A stretch of DNA of 20,655 nucleotides from Saccoglossus kowalevskii (Eukaryota; Hemichordata; Enteropneusta; Harrimaniidae), in assembly GCF_000003605.2 (NCBI RefSeq), contig NW_003115982.1, forward strand, positions 18,742 to 39,396, read 5' to 3'. A program made the translations under genes and the position numbers. This document shows, piece by piece, positions 1 through 10,800 of this stretch. Position 1 is the stretch's first letter. Each line of letters opens with the position of its first letter. The notes beneath the pieces were generated by a model that did no database searches, was not told the origin of the DNA, and saw only the letters and a list, made by a program, of their open reading frames with translations.

Positions 1-819
1 AGGCTCTGACGACCTCAGTTAGTCCTCTTCATGTTGGCGAAACGACCATTATTTAGAAATTCCCGCTAACTTTTACAAAGGCCGCATTTCCATCTTGAGC
101 AATGCTTTATCGGAGGCGGCCCGGGACTATGGATTGAATACTACATGTATAGCGGGGTCAGCTAATGTAGGTCAGGTAATCGAATGTTGAGGTAATCGCA
201 AGTTAAGCGAACCGAATATCAAGACATTTGAAAGTGAAAATAACCGAATCTTATAACAATTGAATGTAAAGATAATGTCTAAATAACGACACAATTGTAA
301 CCTTAAGTAAGAATGACAAAATAATATTGTAGCAATTACGCAATAATGAAATAATTAAAAAATAAAGTTGAAATAACGAAACAATAGCAATACGATGCTG
401 CAGTAATAACACAATAATGTAATAAGCGCAAAATACTGTTTAAATAAAGACCAAATAACCGAATAATGACCAAATAATAACCAAACAAGTTTCCAAATAA
501 AGACCAAACAACTAAACAATGTTCAAATAATGACACCAAGCTAATTTTGGCGGTATTCTCACCCCATATAGCGCACCGTCGTCCAGCCTACTAACTCGAA
601 CATTGGTAACAACACCGTGCATGTTTAATTCCATCGGTTATTAAACTTGTGACAGGTACATGGTATGCACACTCGCATAATACTAAAATCAGTAAATTTA
701 TCGCTACATGCTGCCAGATTTGACGTGTGTGAGCATTTTTCCCCAATAAATATGGTGCATACAGTCGATAATAAGTATTGTGTATATTATAGATGCATAC
801 CGTAGACGGCATACAAAAG
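1..819. other. Left edge, no gene recognised
   Basis: The first ~180 bases are relatively GC-rich (around ggaggcggcccgggac) but have stops in all frames I checked. From about 240 to 540 the DNA is very AT-rich, with imprecise short repeats of aataatgaccaaataa and caaataaagacc type. No coding or RNA signal seen. Confidence 0.5.
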
Positions 820-1640
820 TGTTCTGTATATAATCGGGTGTTTCAGGTTGAAACATTGCATATGTGTTTGTTTTCTGAAGTGTCTCAAAATAAAACAGTT
901 TCAAAGAAAAGTGTTTTAGTTATACTGATGAATTCATCAGTATAACTAAAACTCTTTTCTTTGAAACTGTGCGTGTACATGTAGTATACATAAATACTTA
1001 TAAAACGTACATAGTCGAGTGTTTTACCTTGAAACATTACATGTGTGTTTGTTTTAGCAAGTGTTTCAAGACAAAACAATTTGTAGGAAAAGTGTTTTAG
1101 TTACACTGCTGAAATTGTATACATGTCGTGTACGTAAACACTTATAAAACATGCATAGTCGAGTGTTTTACCTTGAAACATTACATGTGTGTTTGTTTTA
1201 GAAAGTGTTTCAAGACAAAACAATTTGTAGGAAAAGTGTTTTAGTTACACTGATGAAATTGTATACATGTCGAGTACGTAAACACTTTAAAACATGCATA
1301 GTCGAGTGTTTTACCTTGAAACATTACAAGTGTGTTTGTTTTAGAAAGTGTTTCAAGACAAAACAATTTGTAAGAAAAGTGTTTTAGTTAGGCTGATGAA
1401 ATTGTGTACATGTCGTATACATAAACACTTATAAAACATGTATCGAGTGTTTTACCTTGAAACATTACATGTGTGATTGTTTTACAAAGTGCTTCATTAT
1501 AAAACAATTTAACAATTTGGAAGAAAAGTGTTTTAGTGTTTTACTCTTATGAACACAAATGTGTATTATACATTAACACTTTGAAAACATTTATAGTTTG
1601 GTGTTTTGGGTTGAAACATCGTTGGTGAACTTTTTGCTTA
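820..1640 (+). repeat. Tandem repeat, unit ~141-144 bp, about five copies
   Basis: The phrase gagtgttttaccttgaaac starts at 1017, 1161, 1304 and 1445, giving spacings of 144, 143 and 141. Each unit also holds tgtgtttgttttag, agtgtttcaagacaaaac and aagtgttttagtta. Diverged copies flank the core at ~830-930 and ~1520-1620. The first unit is interrupted by the palindrome at 895-970. The unit is a little under nucleosomal length, as in some satellites. Confidence 0.9.
895..970. repeat. 76-bp near-perfect palindrome
   Basis: Centred on GAATTC at 930-935. The left arm starts acagtttcaaagaaaag and the right arm ends cttttctttgaaactgt. The only mismatch I find pairs 912 with 953. The arm is itself part of the ~143-bp repeat, so an inverted fragment has been added back-to-back inside the array. 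Confidence 0.92.
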
Positions 1641-2170
1641 CTAAAGTCATTCAAAGTATTTTTCGGAACAAAAACAACATGTGAGAATGCTCAGATGTGA
1701 TTGGAACTACAACTACCGTTCACCAAAATAAAATCCGTTAGGCCACGAGGTACTTAATTCACTACGTGTCTCTAGTTGTACTTTGGTTGGTAAGATCATA
1801 TAGGTTGGTGCGTGACATTAAATTATTTTCTGGAGGTAATGTCATGATCCATCGCATCATTACGTCACTTTCGGTGATTGTCTAGTTGGCATATATACCA
1901 TAATGTTTACTCACGAGTCCCCAGACCTTTCACTCAATTTTGTATAAAGGTGGATGCATTAGTCCTTAGATGTTCTATTAATAAAAACTTTAATTACACA
2001 TTTATGTCACCGTAAAACAGTGTATTTTTGTGTGTTTACAATGTGCTTAATTTTCATCAAAAAGTGCTTTAATAACTCCCTAAAACACTTTTCTAAAAAT
2101 ACAAAAACACTACTGCTTTGATAGAAAATACAAGTGTTTTATTATATAATACACATGTTTTTAATTACAA
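1641..2170. other. Non-coding stretch between repeats
   Basis: No gene seen. It contains a 15-base inverted match to the neighbouring array (ctaaaacacttttct at 2080-2094 is the reverse complement of 905-919). The repeat family therefore once extended, in the opposite orientation, to about 2.1 kb. Confidence 0.45.
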
Positions 2171-2230
2171 CAGTGTGTTTTCAATTAGAACGGTGTGTTT
2201 TCAATTAAAACGGTGTGTTTTAATGAAAAA
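2171..2230 (+). repeat. 20-bp tandem repeat, three copies
   Basis: Units begin with gtgtgttttcaatta at 2173 and 2193, and with gtgtgttttaat at 2213. The spacing is exactly 20 bp and the last copy is shortened. The +70-codon frame across it is taken to be chance. Confidence 0.8.
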
Positions 2231-4359
2231 CATGAAAATGCTTCCGAGATTTACAGTGCACTTGTACATCCAGACTGTAATAAAACAACAACAAATTTTA
2301 ACCTGTAGACGCACAAAACATCCTGTATAAACATCATAGCTTATATCAATTCGTTAAATTGATTAAAATAAGTGGTAATACCAGAGTACAGGTCTATGTT
2401 ATAAGTATAAAACACATTACTGTAGTGTACCCTTAGAAATGGTTAATTCATATGTTATTTACCCGGTACCTATATTCCGCAATGCCTGGCAGTGTGGGCC
2501 TCAGTACTTACCTATGTTGTCCAGTACCCTACCACTGATATAATCAGTGAAACGTGCTTTGTCATTTACCACCAATTTCATACTACTTACACAGTTTTGA
2601 ACTAAAATATAATATATCATTACAATTATTACAAGCTTTCTGGGCTATTCCCGTGCAGAGATACGTCGCCGAAAGTTCTCTGTTGCTAAGACGCGGAATA
2701 TTTAGCATGTGTTTCTATGGGCAATGTGCAAGCCGCTGTGGAACGTGGGTCAAACAGGCAATGCAAACAGCTAAAACAGAGGAAACTGTAAAAACCCAAC
2801 TGTGAAGTATCCTTAACAACCAAATGATTTTATGTTGCACATGTAGGCGTAATCTCGTTACACTGTTTAGGGGAGTCCCAACAACTTTTCCAAAGTACTG
2901 TTTTTTTGCTATTGAGTGCAGAAATTTCTAATGAGGCAGTCGCAGCAAAGAATGAGTTTTGTGGCATATGTCGAATAACTTGATTTATCCGTGAATATTT
3001 TCAATATTGTGCGGTCGACTGTTTGCCTCGTGGATCTGTATTTAACACACGTAGATATTGTTGATAATGTTGGAATTTCTCACTCTAATAGATATACTTC
3101 CCATTCAAACATGAGTAATGAATAAACTTGATAGCTGTCAGCATCGGCCATATAAATATGAATTGTTATAAATGCCGAATAGTTCAAAAACCAAACTTGT
3201 TCTCTGCAATGTTTTTACAGCGAGGAAAAAAACTCATTTTTTATATCATAAGTTTAAAATAATTTCAATGGGTTGCTAATTGAAGAAGATGGCAAGTAAT
3301 GTTTATGTTCTTCAGAAATGTTGTTTTGTTTTTAGTTGCTATGGACGTTAGCTCCGTTGCTGCGGATACTCCCACTTTAATTATGTGATGAATATGATGA
3401 ATTTATTTTAGTCCCTCAAGACTCAAGAAGATATGAGATATGTATCTCAATGACAACGTTATCCATGTATAGAATAGAACCCTGACAGAAAATAAACATA
3501 TATTACTAATGTAAACTCCATATATACAAACAAACTCATATAGATAATTGAGGTGATGGCAATGGTGAGTTGCTGTACTATAAAAAAAAGAATTATTCCT
3601 CATTTTGTGAACCTACAAGGAGTCTACACTTCGTATCATCAAATATCACCACAAACAAATTAGTTAAGGTTAGTTCAAACGGTTTTGAAAATTTAGACAA
3701 CCCCAACTTACATGTCAAATAATCATATCAACATCACTAGGCTAGTTGGTTGTTGTGATTGTGATGGTGTCATTCAAGGATAATTATAAAACTATATTGA
3801 ACTATAGTTTTATTTTAAGACAACATCTCATATTGTCATATACAAGAAAACACGACATGGAACATGAAGTACCTTTCACCTTTGACATTTATTTGAAGCA
3901 AGTTTTGCTGAATAACAAAATAAAAATAAAATAAATCTCTAAAAGTTATCTGTATTTGTCATTACATATTGTATTTCCGGGTTATACATTTGTGCGCATG
4001 CGCATATAATGTTGGAGTGGTAACATTTGAATCATTATCCGGCAATTGGTTTAATATATATTGATACAGTAATTACAGTAAATTGAATTGAGCAATAAGT
4101 AGATTCAGTCCAGATTTGAGTGACATAATATTCTGAGTATTACAATATTCTAGATTAACTTTTTGTATGTATCATATGTAATAAGTTCATTAACATTGGA
4201 CATTTCGTTGAATTCATATTTTCCCAACAATAACCAATATTCTGATTTGTTTTAAAGAAATAACACTCGTGAATGCAAGAATGCTAATAAGATTCACTTA
4301 TATAATTTTGTGGTGGCTGAATAAAAACTACTGTATTTTAGCATAATGAAATCGATCTT
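2231..4359. other. Long stretch without a recognised gene
   Basis: Mostly AT-rich. The most gene-like piece is 2640-2805, a more GC-rich open plus-strand frame (part of an 83-codon ORF starting at 2554). It has no motif I recognise and no clear flanking exon. Several GTTGCTA-type X-box half sites occur (around 2681 and 3337). One perfect NRF1-type palindrome is listed separately. Confidence 0.4.
3993..4004. promoter_or_regulatory. Perfect NRF1-type palindrome TGCGCATGCGCA
   Basis: The twelve bases match the consensus YGCGCAYGCGCR exactly. An ETS-like site (reverse complement CCGGAAAT, ~3974-3982) lies about 10 bp away. NRF1 plus ETS sites typify TATA-less housekeeping promoters in animals, but no transcription unit starting here is visible. 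Confidence 0.35.
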
Positions 4360-4399
4360 AGCTCTGCAATGTACATGACTGTATTCTTACACAGCACTG

Positions 4400-4730
4400 C
4401 ATGGTAGTTTACTTCATTCACTGCCAGCACTGCAATGTGGATGACTACAATCATTCACGGCACTGCATGGTAGTTTATTTCATTCACTGCCAGCACTGCA
4501 ATGTGGATGACTACAATCATTCACGGCACTGCATGGTAGTTTATTTCATTCACTGCCAGCACTGCAATGTGGATGACTACAATCATTCACGGCACTGCAT
4601 GGTAGTTTACTTCATTCACTGCCAGCTCTGCAATGTGGATGACTACATTCATTAACAGCACTACATGGTAGTTTACTTCATTCACTGCCAGCTCTGCAAT
4701 GTGGATGACTACAATCATTCACGGCACTGT
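4400..4730 (+). repeat. 66-bp higher-order units at the left end of the minisatellite
   Basis: The phrase catggtagttta starts at 4400, 4466, 4532, 4598 and 4664, exactly 66 bp apart. Each unit is two diverged 33-bp units, and the copies are nearly identical to each other. This sub-block was amplified later than the surrounding array. Confidence 0.92.
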
Positions 4731-5630
4731 ATGATTGTTGGCTGCATTCACTCTCAGCAACGGATGGTTTGTGACTGCATTCACTCTCAGTATTGCATGA
4801 CGATTGAATGCAATCACAATCAGTATTGCATGATGATTGACTACATTCCTCCCAGCACAGCATGATGATTGACTGCATTAACTCTCGGTACTGCATGATG
4901 GTTGACTGCATTCACTTTCAGTATTGCATGGTGGTTGACTGCATTCACTCAACTTTCAGAATTGCATGATGGTTGACTGCATTCACTTTTAGCACTGCTT
5001 TATGGTTGACTGCATTCACTCTTAGCAATGGATAGTGTGAGGCTGCATTCATTCTCAGTATTGCATGGTGGTTGACTGTATTCACTCTCAGCACTGCGTG
5101 GTGTTTGACTGCATTCCCTCTGAATACTGTATGTTGGTTGACTGCATTAACTCTTAGCTCTACGTGATGGTAGACTGCATTTGGTCTCAACACTGCATGA
5201 TGGTAGACTGCATTCACTCACATCACAGCTTGATGGTAGACTACATTCACTCTCATCACTGTGTGATTGTTGGCTGCATTCACTCTCAGCAACGGATGGT
5301 TTGTGACAACATTCACTCTCAGTATTGCATGACGATTGAATGCATTCACAATCAGTATTGCATGATGATTGACTACATTCCACCCAGCACAGCATGATGG
5401 CTGACTGCATTAACTCTCGGTACTGCATGATGGTTGACTGCATTCACTTTCAGCACTGCATGGTGGTTGACTGCATTCACTCAACTTTCAGAATTGCATG
5501 ATGTTTGACTGCATTCACTCTTAGCAATGGATAGACTGCATTCATTCTCAGTATTGCATGATGGTTGACTGTAATCACTCTCAATACTGCATGTTGGTTG
5601 ACTGCATTAACTGTTAGCTCTACGTGATGG
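4731..5630 (+). repeat. ~532-bp segmental duplication inside the minisatellite
   Basis: The block starting tgattgttggctgcattc at 4732 recurs at 5264 with the same order of variant units. These include the unusual variants aacggatggtttgtgac and gcatgacgattgaatgc, the phrase attcactcaactttcag and the variant gttagctctacgtgatgg. The offset is 532 bp, close to 16 units. Confidence 0.85.
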
Positions 5631-6575
5631 CAGACTGCATTCACTCTCAGCACTGCATGATGATTGACTGCATTGATTCTTAGGCAGTGCTTGGTGGTTG
5701 ACTGCATTTACTTATAGCATTGCATGGCGATTGACTGCATTTATTCTTTGCGCTGCATGGTCGTTTACAGCATTCACTTTTAGTCATGGTTGACTGTATT
5801 CATACACAGCACTGCATGATAATTGACTGCATTCACTCTCAGTATTGCATGATATTTGACTACATTCACTCTCAGCACTGCATGATGGTTGACTGCATTC
5901 ACTCTCAGCACTGCATGATAGTTGACTGCATTCACTCTCAGTATTGCATGATAGTTGACTGCGTTCACTCTCAGTATTGCATGATGGTTGACTGCAATCA
6001 TTCTCAGCACTGTATGATTGTTGACTGCATTCACTATCAGAACTACATGATGGTTGACTGCATTCACTCTCAGCACTACATGATGTTGACTGCATTCACT
6101 CTCAGCACTACATGATGGTTGACTGCATTCACTCTCAGCACTACATGATAGTGGACTGCAATCACTCTCAGCACTACATGATGGTTGACTGCAATCACTA
6201 TCAGCACTATATGATGGTTGACTGTGATCATTCTCAACACTGCAAGACGGACTGCATTCACTATTCGTAGTGAATAGTTATTAACAGCATTCGCTCTTAG
6301 CACTGCATCGTTATAGACCGCATTCGCTTTCAGCACTGCATATTGGCTGACTGCATCTATTCTCTGCACTGCGTTTTTGCTGACTGCTTTCATTCTCAGC
6401 ACTGCATGATGGTTGAATGCATTCATCCACGTATTTGCAAGAAGGTTGACTGCATTCACTCTCAGCACTGCACGATAGTTGACTGCATTCACTTTCAGCA
6501 CTGCATGATGGTTGACTGTCGTGGTCATAGTAAGTTAATTTGTCATTTCTCTTTTAGATAATTTAGGGTTTAGTC

Positions 6576-6581
6576 AATAAA
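6576..6581 (+). promoter_or_regulatory. Plus-strand AATAAA after the minisatellite
   Basis: AATAAA in tcaataaaatt just past the right end of the 33-bp array. It could end a plus-strand transcript running through the array, but no gene in that orientation is supported and the motif is common in AT-rich DNA. Confidence 0.15.
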
Positions 6582-6650
6582 ATTAACTCAGTGAAGCCTA
6601 CTGGATGAATACAAAATATGTATTTATACGGGTACAGTAGATCATGCCGA

Positions 6651-6656
6651 TTTATT
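6651..6656 (-). promoter_or_regulatory. AATAAA overlapping the stop codon; TATAAA variant downstream
   Basis: On the minus strand the final codons read GAT GAA TAA followed by ATCGG, so a canonical AATAAA contains the TAA stop. A variant TATAAA lies at 6628-6623, about 24 nt past the stop. The latter, or a signal inside or beyond the minisatellite, is the more likely polyadenylation signal; use of the overlapping one would give an extremely short 3' UTR. Confidence 0.3.
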
Positions 6657-7891
6657 CATCTTTCTTGAATACACTCTCAAGAGCACATGTGACATCATGG
6701 TGGTGCAGAAATTCATTATTTATCTTCAAGAGGTTTTCTATACTACTTTCATAAAAGACGCCTTTCTTTTTGACATATTTCACTACTTTATCACCTTCTC
6801 GTCTCACTTTCTCTTCCCACCTGGCTGACCATTCAGACAGGAAAAGCTCAGTAACATCTGTACCACGCGTTTTAGCTTGTGCTGCAAACAACTTTCTATC
6901 ATCATGTCCAATTCCCATATGCTGTGCCATGATTCTATGATCCTGCCACATTGGGTCTTCAGGCTCGAGATGTTTTATAACTGTTTGTCTTGTTTTATGA
7001 GGCAGCCATTTAACGTCGCATTTCATACCTTGCTCTTTCAGGAAAGTTGTGTCAAATCCAGGCATTATGAGGTCTGTCACTTTTTCTTCTTTACCGGCAG
7101 TTTTATGATACACATTGGTTTTCTTATTTTCGGCTTCGCGGATTTCATCTAATGTATAGTAGCATACATCTTCAAGTTTCTCATTGCTTCTCAATGATTC
7201 TGCACTCAAGACATATCTATCAACCTCGGTACCAGGGCAGGCAGAATGTAACACTTGTTGTATATCATAGCTAACCATTTCCAACACCTCAAAACAATCT
7301 CCTATTTCTTGTTTACTTTCACACCTCACCACTACGTTCACAGCCCGGCCGTTAGAGCTTAGTTGTACCAGTCCTTCCACGCCTTTGCAGATCTTGATTC
7401 CGTCTTTCCATATTCCACTTGGTGGGCGTCCCAAAGCAGTGAAGTGGACATGAAGACGTGTTTGAAGTTGAGGGAAAACATTTTCTGAAAAAAATATCTG
7501 CAATACTGCGACATTTAACACGTCTACCAACATATATTTGCATATTTGGTTTCAGCTGCCATTGATCTTCTGGCATAATTGAAGGCAAGCGACACGGAAT
7601 TATGAATTCATCTTTATGACCAATACCATAATCGCCATCATTCAGTGGAAATAAAATTTCAAACTCACGCAGGAGGTTTACGAGTAAATCTACATCAACG
7701 ACAACATTTCCTTCGAGGACCTGCTGAATATCTTTTTTTGTGTAAATCTGTTTTCTTTTCAAATGTTTTGGGTATCGATCAAATTTCTTCGACGCGAAGA
7801 TTGGGCCAAGTATTTCATCACAGAACCATTTTGGTGCCAATATAACAATGTCTTGTCCCTCTGGTGATGTTCTACACTTCATGTAAAGTAC
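6652..7891 (-). CDS. Terminal exon: COR C-terminal part, linker, death-domain-like region, stop
   Basis: 1240 nt from acceptor tatattag to TAA at 6652-6654. The first frame (7891 to ~7495) reads VLYMKC, then VILAPKWFCDEI (COR 'V-x-L-x-P-x-W-L/F'), then LPSIMPEDQWQL and IYVGRRVKC. At a T7 run (7488-7494) the COR-like continuation SENVFPQLQTRLHVHF and WKDGIKI lies in another frame, which stays open to the stop. Six T would keep one frame and give 1239 nt (412 codons plus stop). The C-terminal segment LPHKTRQ...LEPEDPMW...AQHMGIGHDD...TELFLSEW resembles a diverged death domain, with its W, L-G and final L-x-x-W positions. A basic tail follows. The first frame alone would stop at 7352. Confidence 0.88.
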
Positions 7892-10800
7892 CTAATATAA
7901 TAGAAATATGATTTAATAAAAATATGATTACACATTTGGGTAATATGGTGATATAATATAGACATAATCATATTAACTATTAATGAAGGTTATCCTTACT
8001 CACCATACCAATACGATGTAAAAACTCTGTAGCTATGACCAAGAAATCATCTTCCAAGGTTGAGTTGATCTGTTGTTTTATGCACTCTATATATTCATTC
8101 CAGTACATTACAGGAAACATTATTCTTTCCTGAAACCATGTACCAAGCATCTTCAGAATCTCAGCGCAGATATTAGGCATGTACTTTATTTTCTGATGAG
8201 AGAATAAAAAAATACAATCATTTTATTTCGCAATTATTATTTACACATATTTTCATTTCATACTTAAATAAGAGCCATGTTGAACCTGTTGGTTACCATG
8301 AACATTTTAACACACACTATTTTGATTGGTATATGTGAGGGATTGTGTCTGGGGTAGGATATTGTTTTTGCACTACTGAAACATATAACACCACTTAGTG
8401 TCACATGTTCATTGGATATTCTCTCATTGGGTTGCTTGGTCACAAATTGGTATTTTAGAATTGTATATATTTTACAAGAAATTGTCACCTCAATTTTCTC
8501 TATTCTCTTAATCTTCAGAATCTTTCGTAACTTTTTCATCCCAGCGCTGTCAGGATCATGGCAGTCAAGAATCAATATGATGTCTTCTATATCTAAATAT
8601 TTGCCGAAGAGCTTGGTAAGTTCCATTTTTATTTCTTCTGCAACTCTACGAGCTTGAATGAACACGGTTTAAAATTATTAAAAATGTTTATGTGCATGTT
8701 TATCACAATGCAATAATGGCATGTTAACGTGCACACTGCATCAGACAACAAGCTTGATACTATATAATTGACATGTAAACGTGCGCGCTGAATCAGGCAG
8801 AATATTACAATAATTACATGTAAACGTGTACACCGAATAAGACAGGATAACTAGTGTGATTTAAACGTGCATCAGGAAGCAGGAATGATATTACAATAAT
8901 CGTACACCGAGACAGGCAAATGACAGCATACTACAATTATTAATAAATAGGGAGTGGCACACTTCTCTTTATTGAATGGTAACAGGGGAACTACGGGGAA
9001 ACAGTTGAGCCTAGTTGTTACGAAATATCGAATATTTATTGAAACACTGTATTCTTATTTATCGATCAGTACCACCTGTAACCTTCCTGTCACTGCTCCA
9101 AATACTCTACTTACTTACTCTACGCTTAATGATCGAGTAGACAAACAAGATTATGTGTGTGCCACTCGTCAACATTCAATGTTAAATGTGTCCTATATGT
9201 ATTTGTTGCAATAAATAAATCGACAGTATGGTTAGTGCGTTTAAGATTTCTTTTACTTTTACGAACAAACTCTCACCCTTAAATAAACAAACCCTAGATA
9301 TAAATTACTGAGATTTTTAAATCCGCGTAAGTATCATTGCTCAAACGATCAGTAAAACTTTTTTAAAAAAAACAATGAATAAGTCACACAAATTCCTTAA
9401 TCGCATTTTAGTTTCAATAAAAACTTCAATTACTGCCCAGTTATCGACTGATAAGAGGGATACGTGGTACCAATCGGCTAATTTGAACATGGTATTTCAA
9501 TAATGAACGGCCATAGGAATTATAATGATATGTGCATGTCGAAATTACAACAGGCGGAAGACAGGGTGTTACATTAATTAATAACCGTACCTTCTTCTTC
9601 ACAATTCTCTATTTTCGCCCAGTCTGCTTTACTTGCAACCAATATAACAGAAAGTCTGCTTTTCAAGTCATCGGGTAGACATGATTTATTTGTCGCCTTC
9701 ATCATCATACTCCACTTACTAGTCTGCATTATATTGAATGATTTATAATGACGATTAGAGTAAGTAATGATTTAAAACATTGATACATTTAATTTAAACA
9801 ATTTTCTATTTTATTGCTGACATTGAATCTTGTTAGATGGATAATTTTAGTAAAATCATTTTTAATAAGTTAATCAACATAAGTGAAATGTTTTTAGTAC
9901 AATCTATTGATCAATATTGATTGAAATACAATGAATGGAATTAATGACAATCAATAAAACCAATTGAAATTACGCTTTTTGAAATCCATGCTATTTATAA
10001 TTTCATACAGTGAAGAAAGTGACTGTCAATAATGGTTGCTATGAGCATGGCCAAGGTTGCTGTGACCGTGGTCTTGGTTGCTGTGAGTATGGTCACCGAT
10101 CAGACGACTCTCATGATAATGGGAAGGCCAGGTAACAACCAAATCATGAATGTGTGACTCACGTGACAATTGGTAGAATTGATGACATATGAACAATGGT
10201 TGGTGACTATTTTGACAATGGGTAGATTTGTTGGTAGAGGAACAATGAGTGAGTGAAACGTATTACAAAGGGTAGGGTTGGTGACAATGTCGCAATCAGT
10301 GGGTGAGGGTTCCGACAATAAACTGAATTGGTGATAGAGGAACAATGACTGGATGATTTCTACAACAATTCGTATGACAATGGGAAGAACTGGTGACTAA
10401 AGAACAGTGAATTGATGACAAGTGATTGGTTACTTTTATGACATTGGGTAGATTTGGTGATAAAGGAACTATGAGTGGTAGATGTTCATGACAATGGGAA
10501 TAATTCGTTATATGGAAAACATGAATGGGTGATATTTATGGCAATTCGTGGAATAGGTGACAATGTAATAATGAGTGGTGACAGTAATGCCATTGGGTAG
10601 ATTTGGTGATAAAGGCACTATGAAATGGGGATTTTCATGACAATGGGAATAATTCATTATATAGGAAACATGAATAGGTGATATTTATGACAATGGGTGG
10701 AATAGGTGACAATGTAATAATGAGTTGTGACAGTAATGCCATTGGGTAGATTTGGTGATGACGGAACTATGAAAGGGTGATTTTCATGACAATGGGTATA

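Larger units (their letters stand above)
4360..6522 (+). repeat. 33-bp minisatellite array, about 65 units
   Basis: The common unit contains gttgactgcattcactctca followed by gcactgcatgatg, 33 bp in all; units diverge by a few bases each. Because 33 is a multiple of three, several frames stay open over long stretches: plus reads HCMMVDCIHSQ, minus reads RVNAVNHHAVL or ESECSQPSCSA. The open frames change register along the array (4401, 5164, 5786 and 6343 are not all in one frame), so I do not call it coding. It starts in degenerate units near 4360 and ends about 130 bp beyond the stop codon of the ROCO gene, where it may be partly transcribed as 3' flank. Confidence 0.93.

Noticed and set aside
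2554-2805. 83-codon plus-strand frame with a GC-richer second half
   Set aside because: No recognisable domain, no clear splice context, and only moderately longer than chance frames here.
4360-6522. Possible CRISPR-like array
   Set aside because: Units are contiguous and similar throughout with no unique spacers, and the setting is an intron-bearing animal genome.
6076-6528. 150-codon minus-strand open frame and other long frames in the 33-bp array
   Set aside because: The unit is a multiple of three and low in stops, so frames on both strands stay open. The register shifts along the array and no start, splice or family motif supports coding.
7645-7845. Plus-strand frames opposite the terminal exon (also 6877-7152 and 8412-8657)
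   Set aside because: Antisense shadows of well-supported minus-strand exons.
8264-8488. Open frame continuing past the donor of exon 8489-8652
   Set aside because: The ROC/COR similarity stops at the GAG|GTGACA donor and resumes in phase in the exon at 8192, so the extension is intron.
8954-9214. 86-codon plus-strand frame, with an 11-base inverted repeat gagtggcacac around it (8952-8962 / 9157-9167)
   Set aside because: It lies inside an intron of the minus-strand gene and has no motif. The inverted repeat does not extend beyond 11 bases, so neither a gene nor a transposon is supported.
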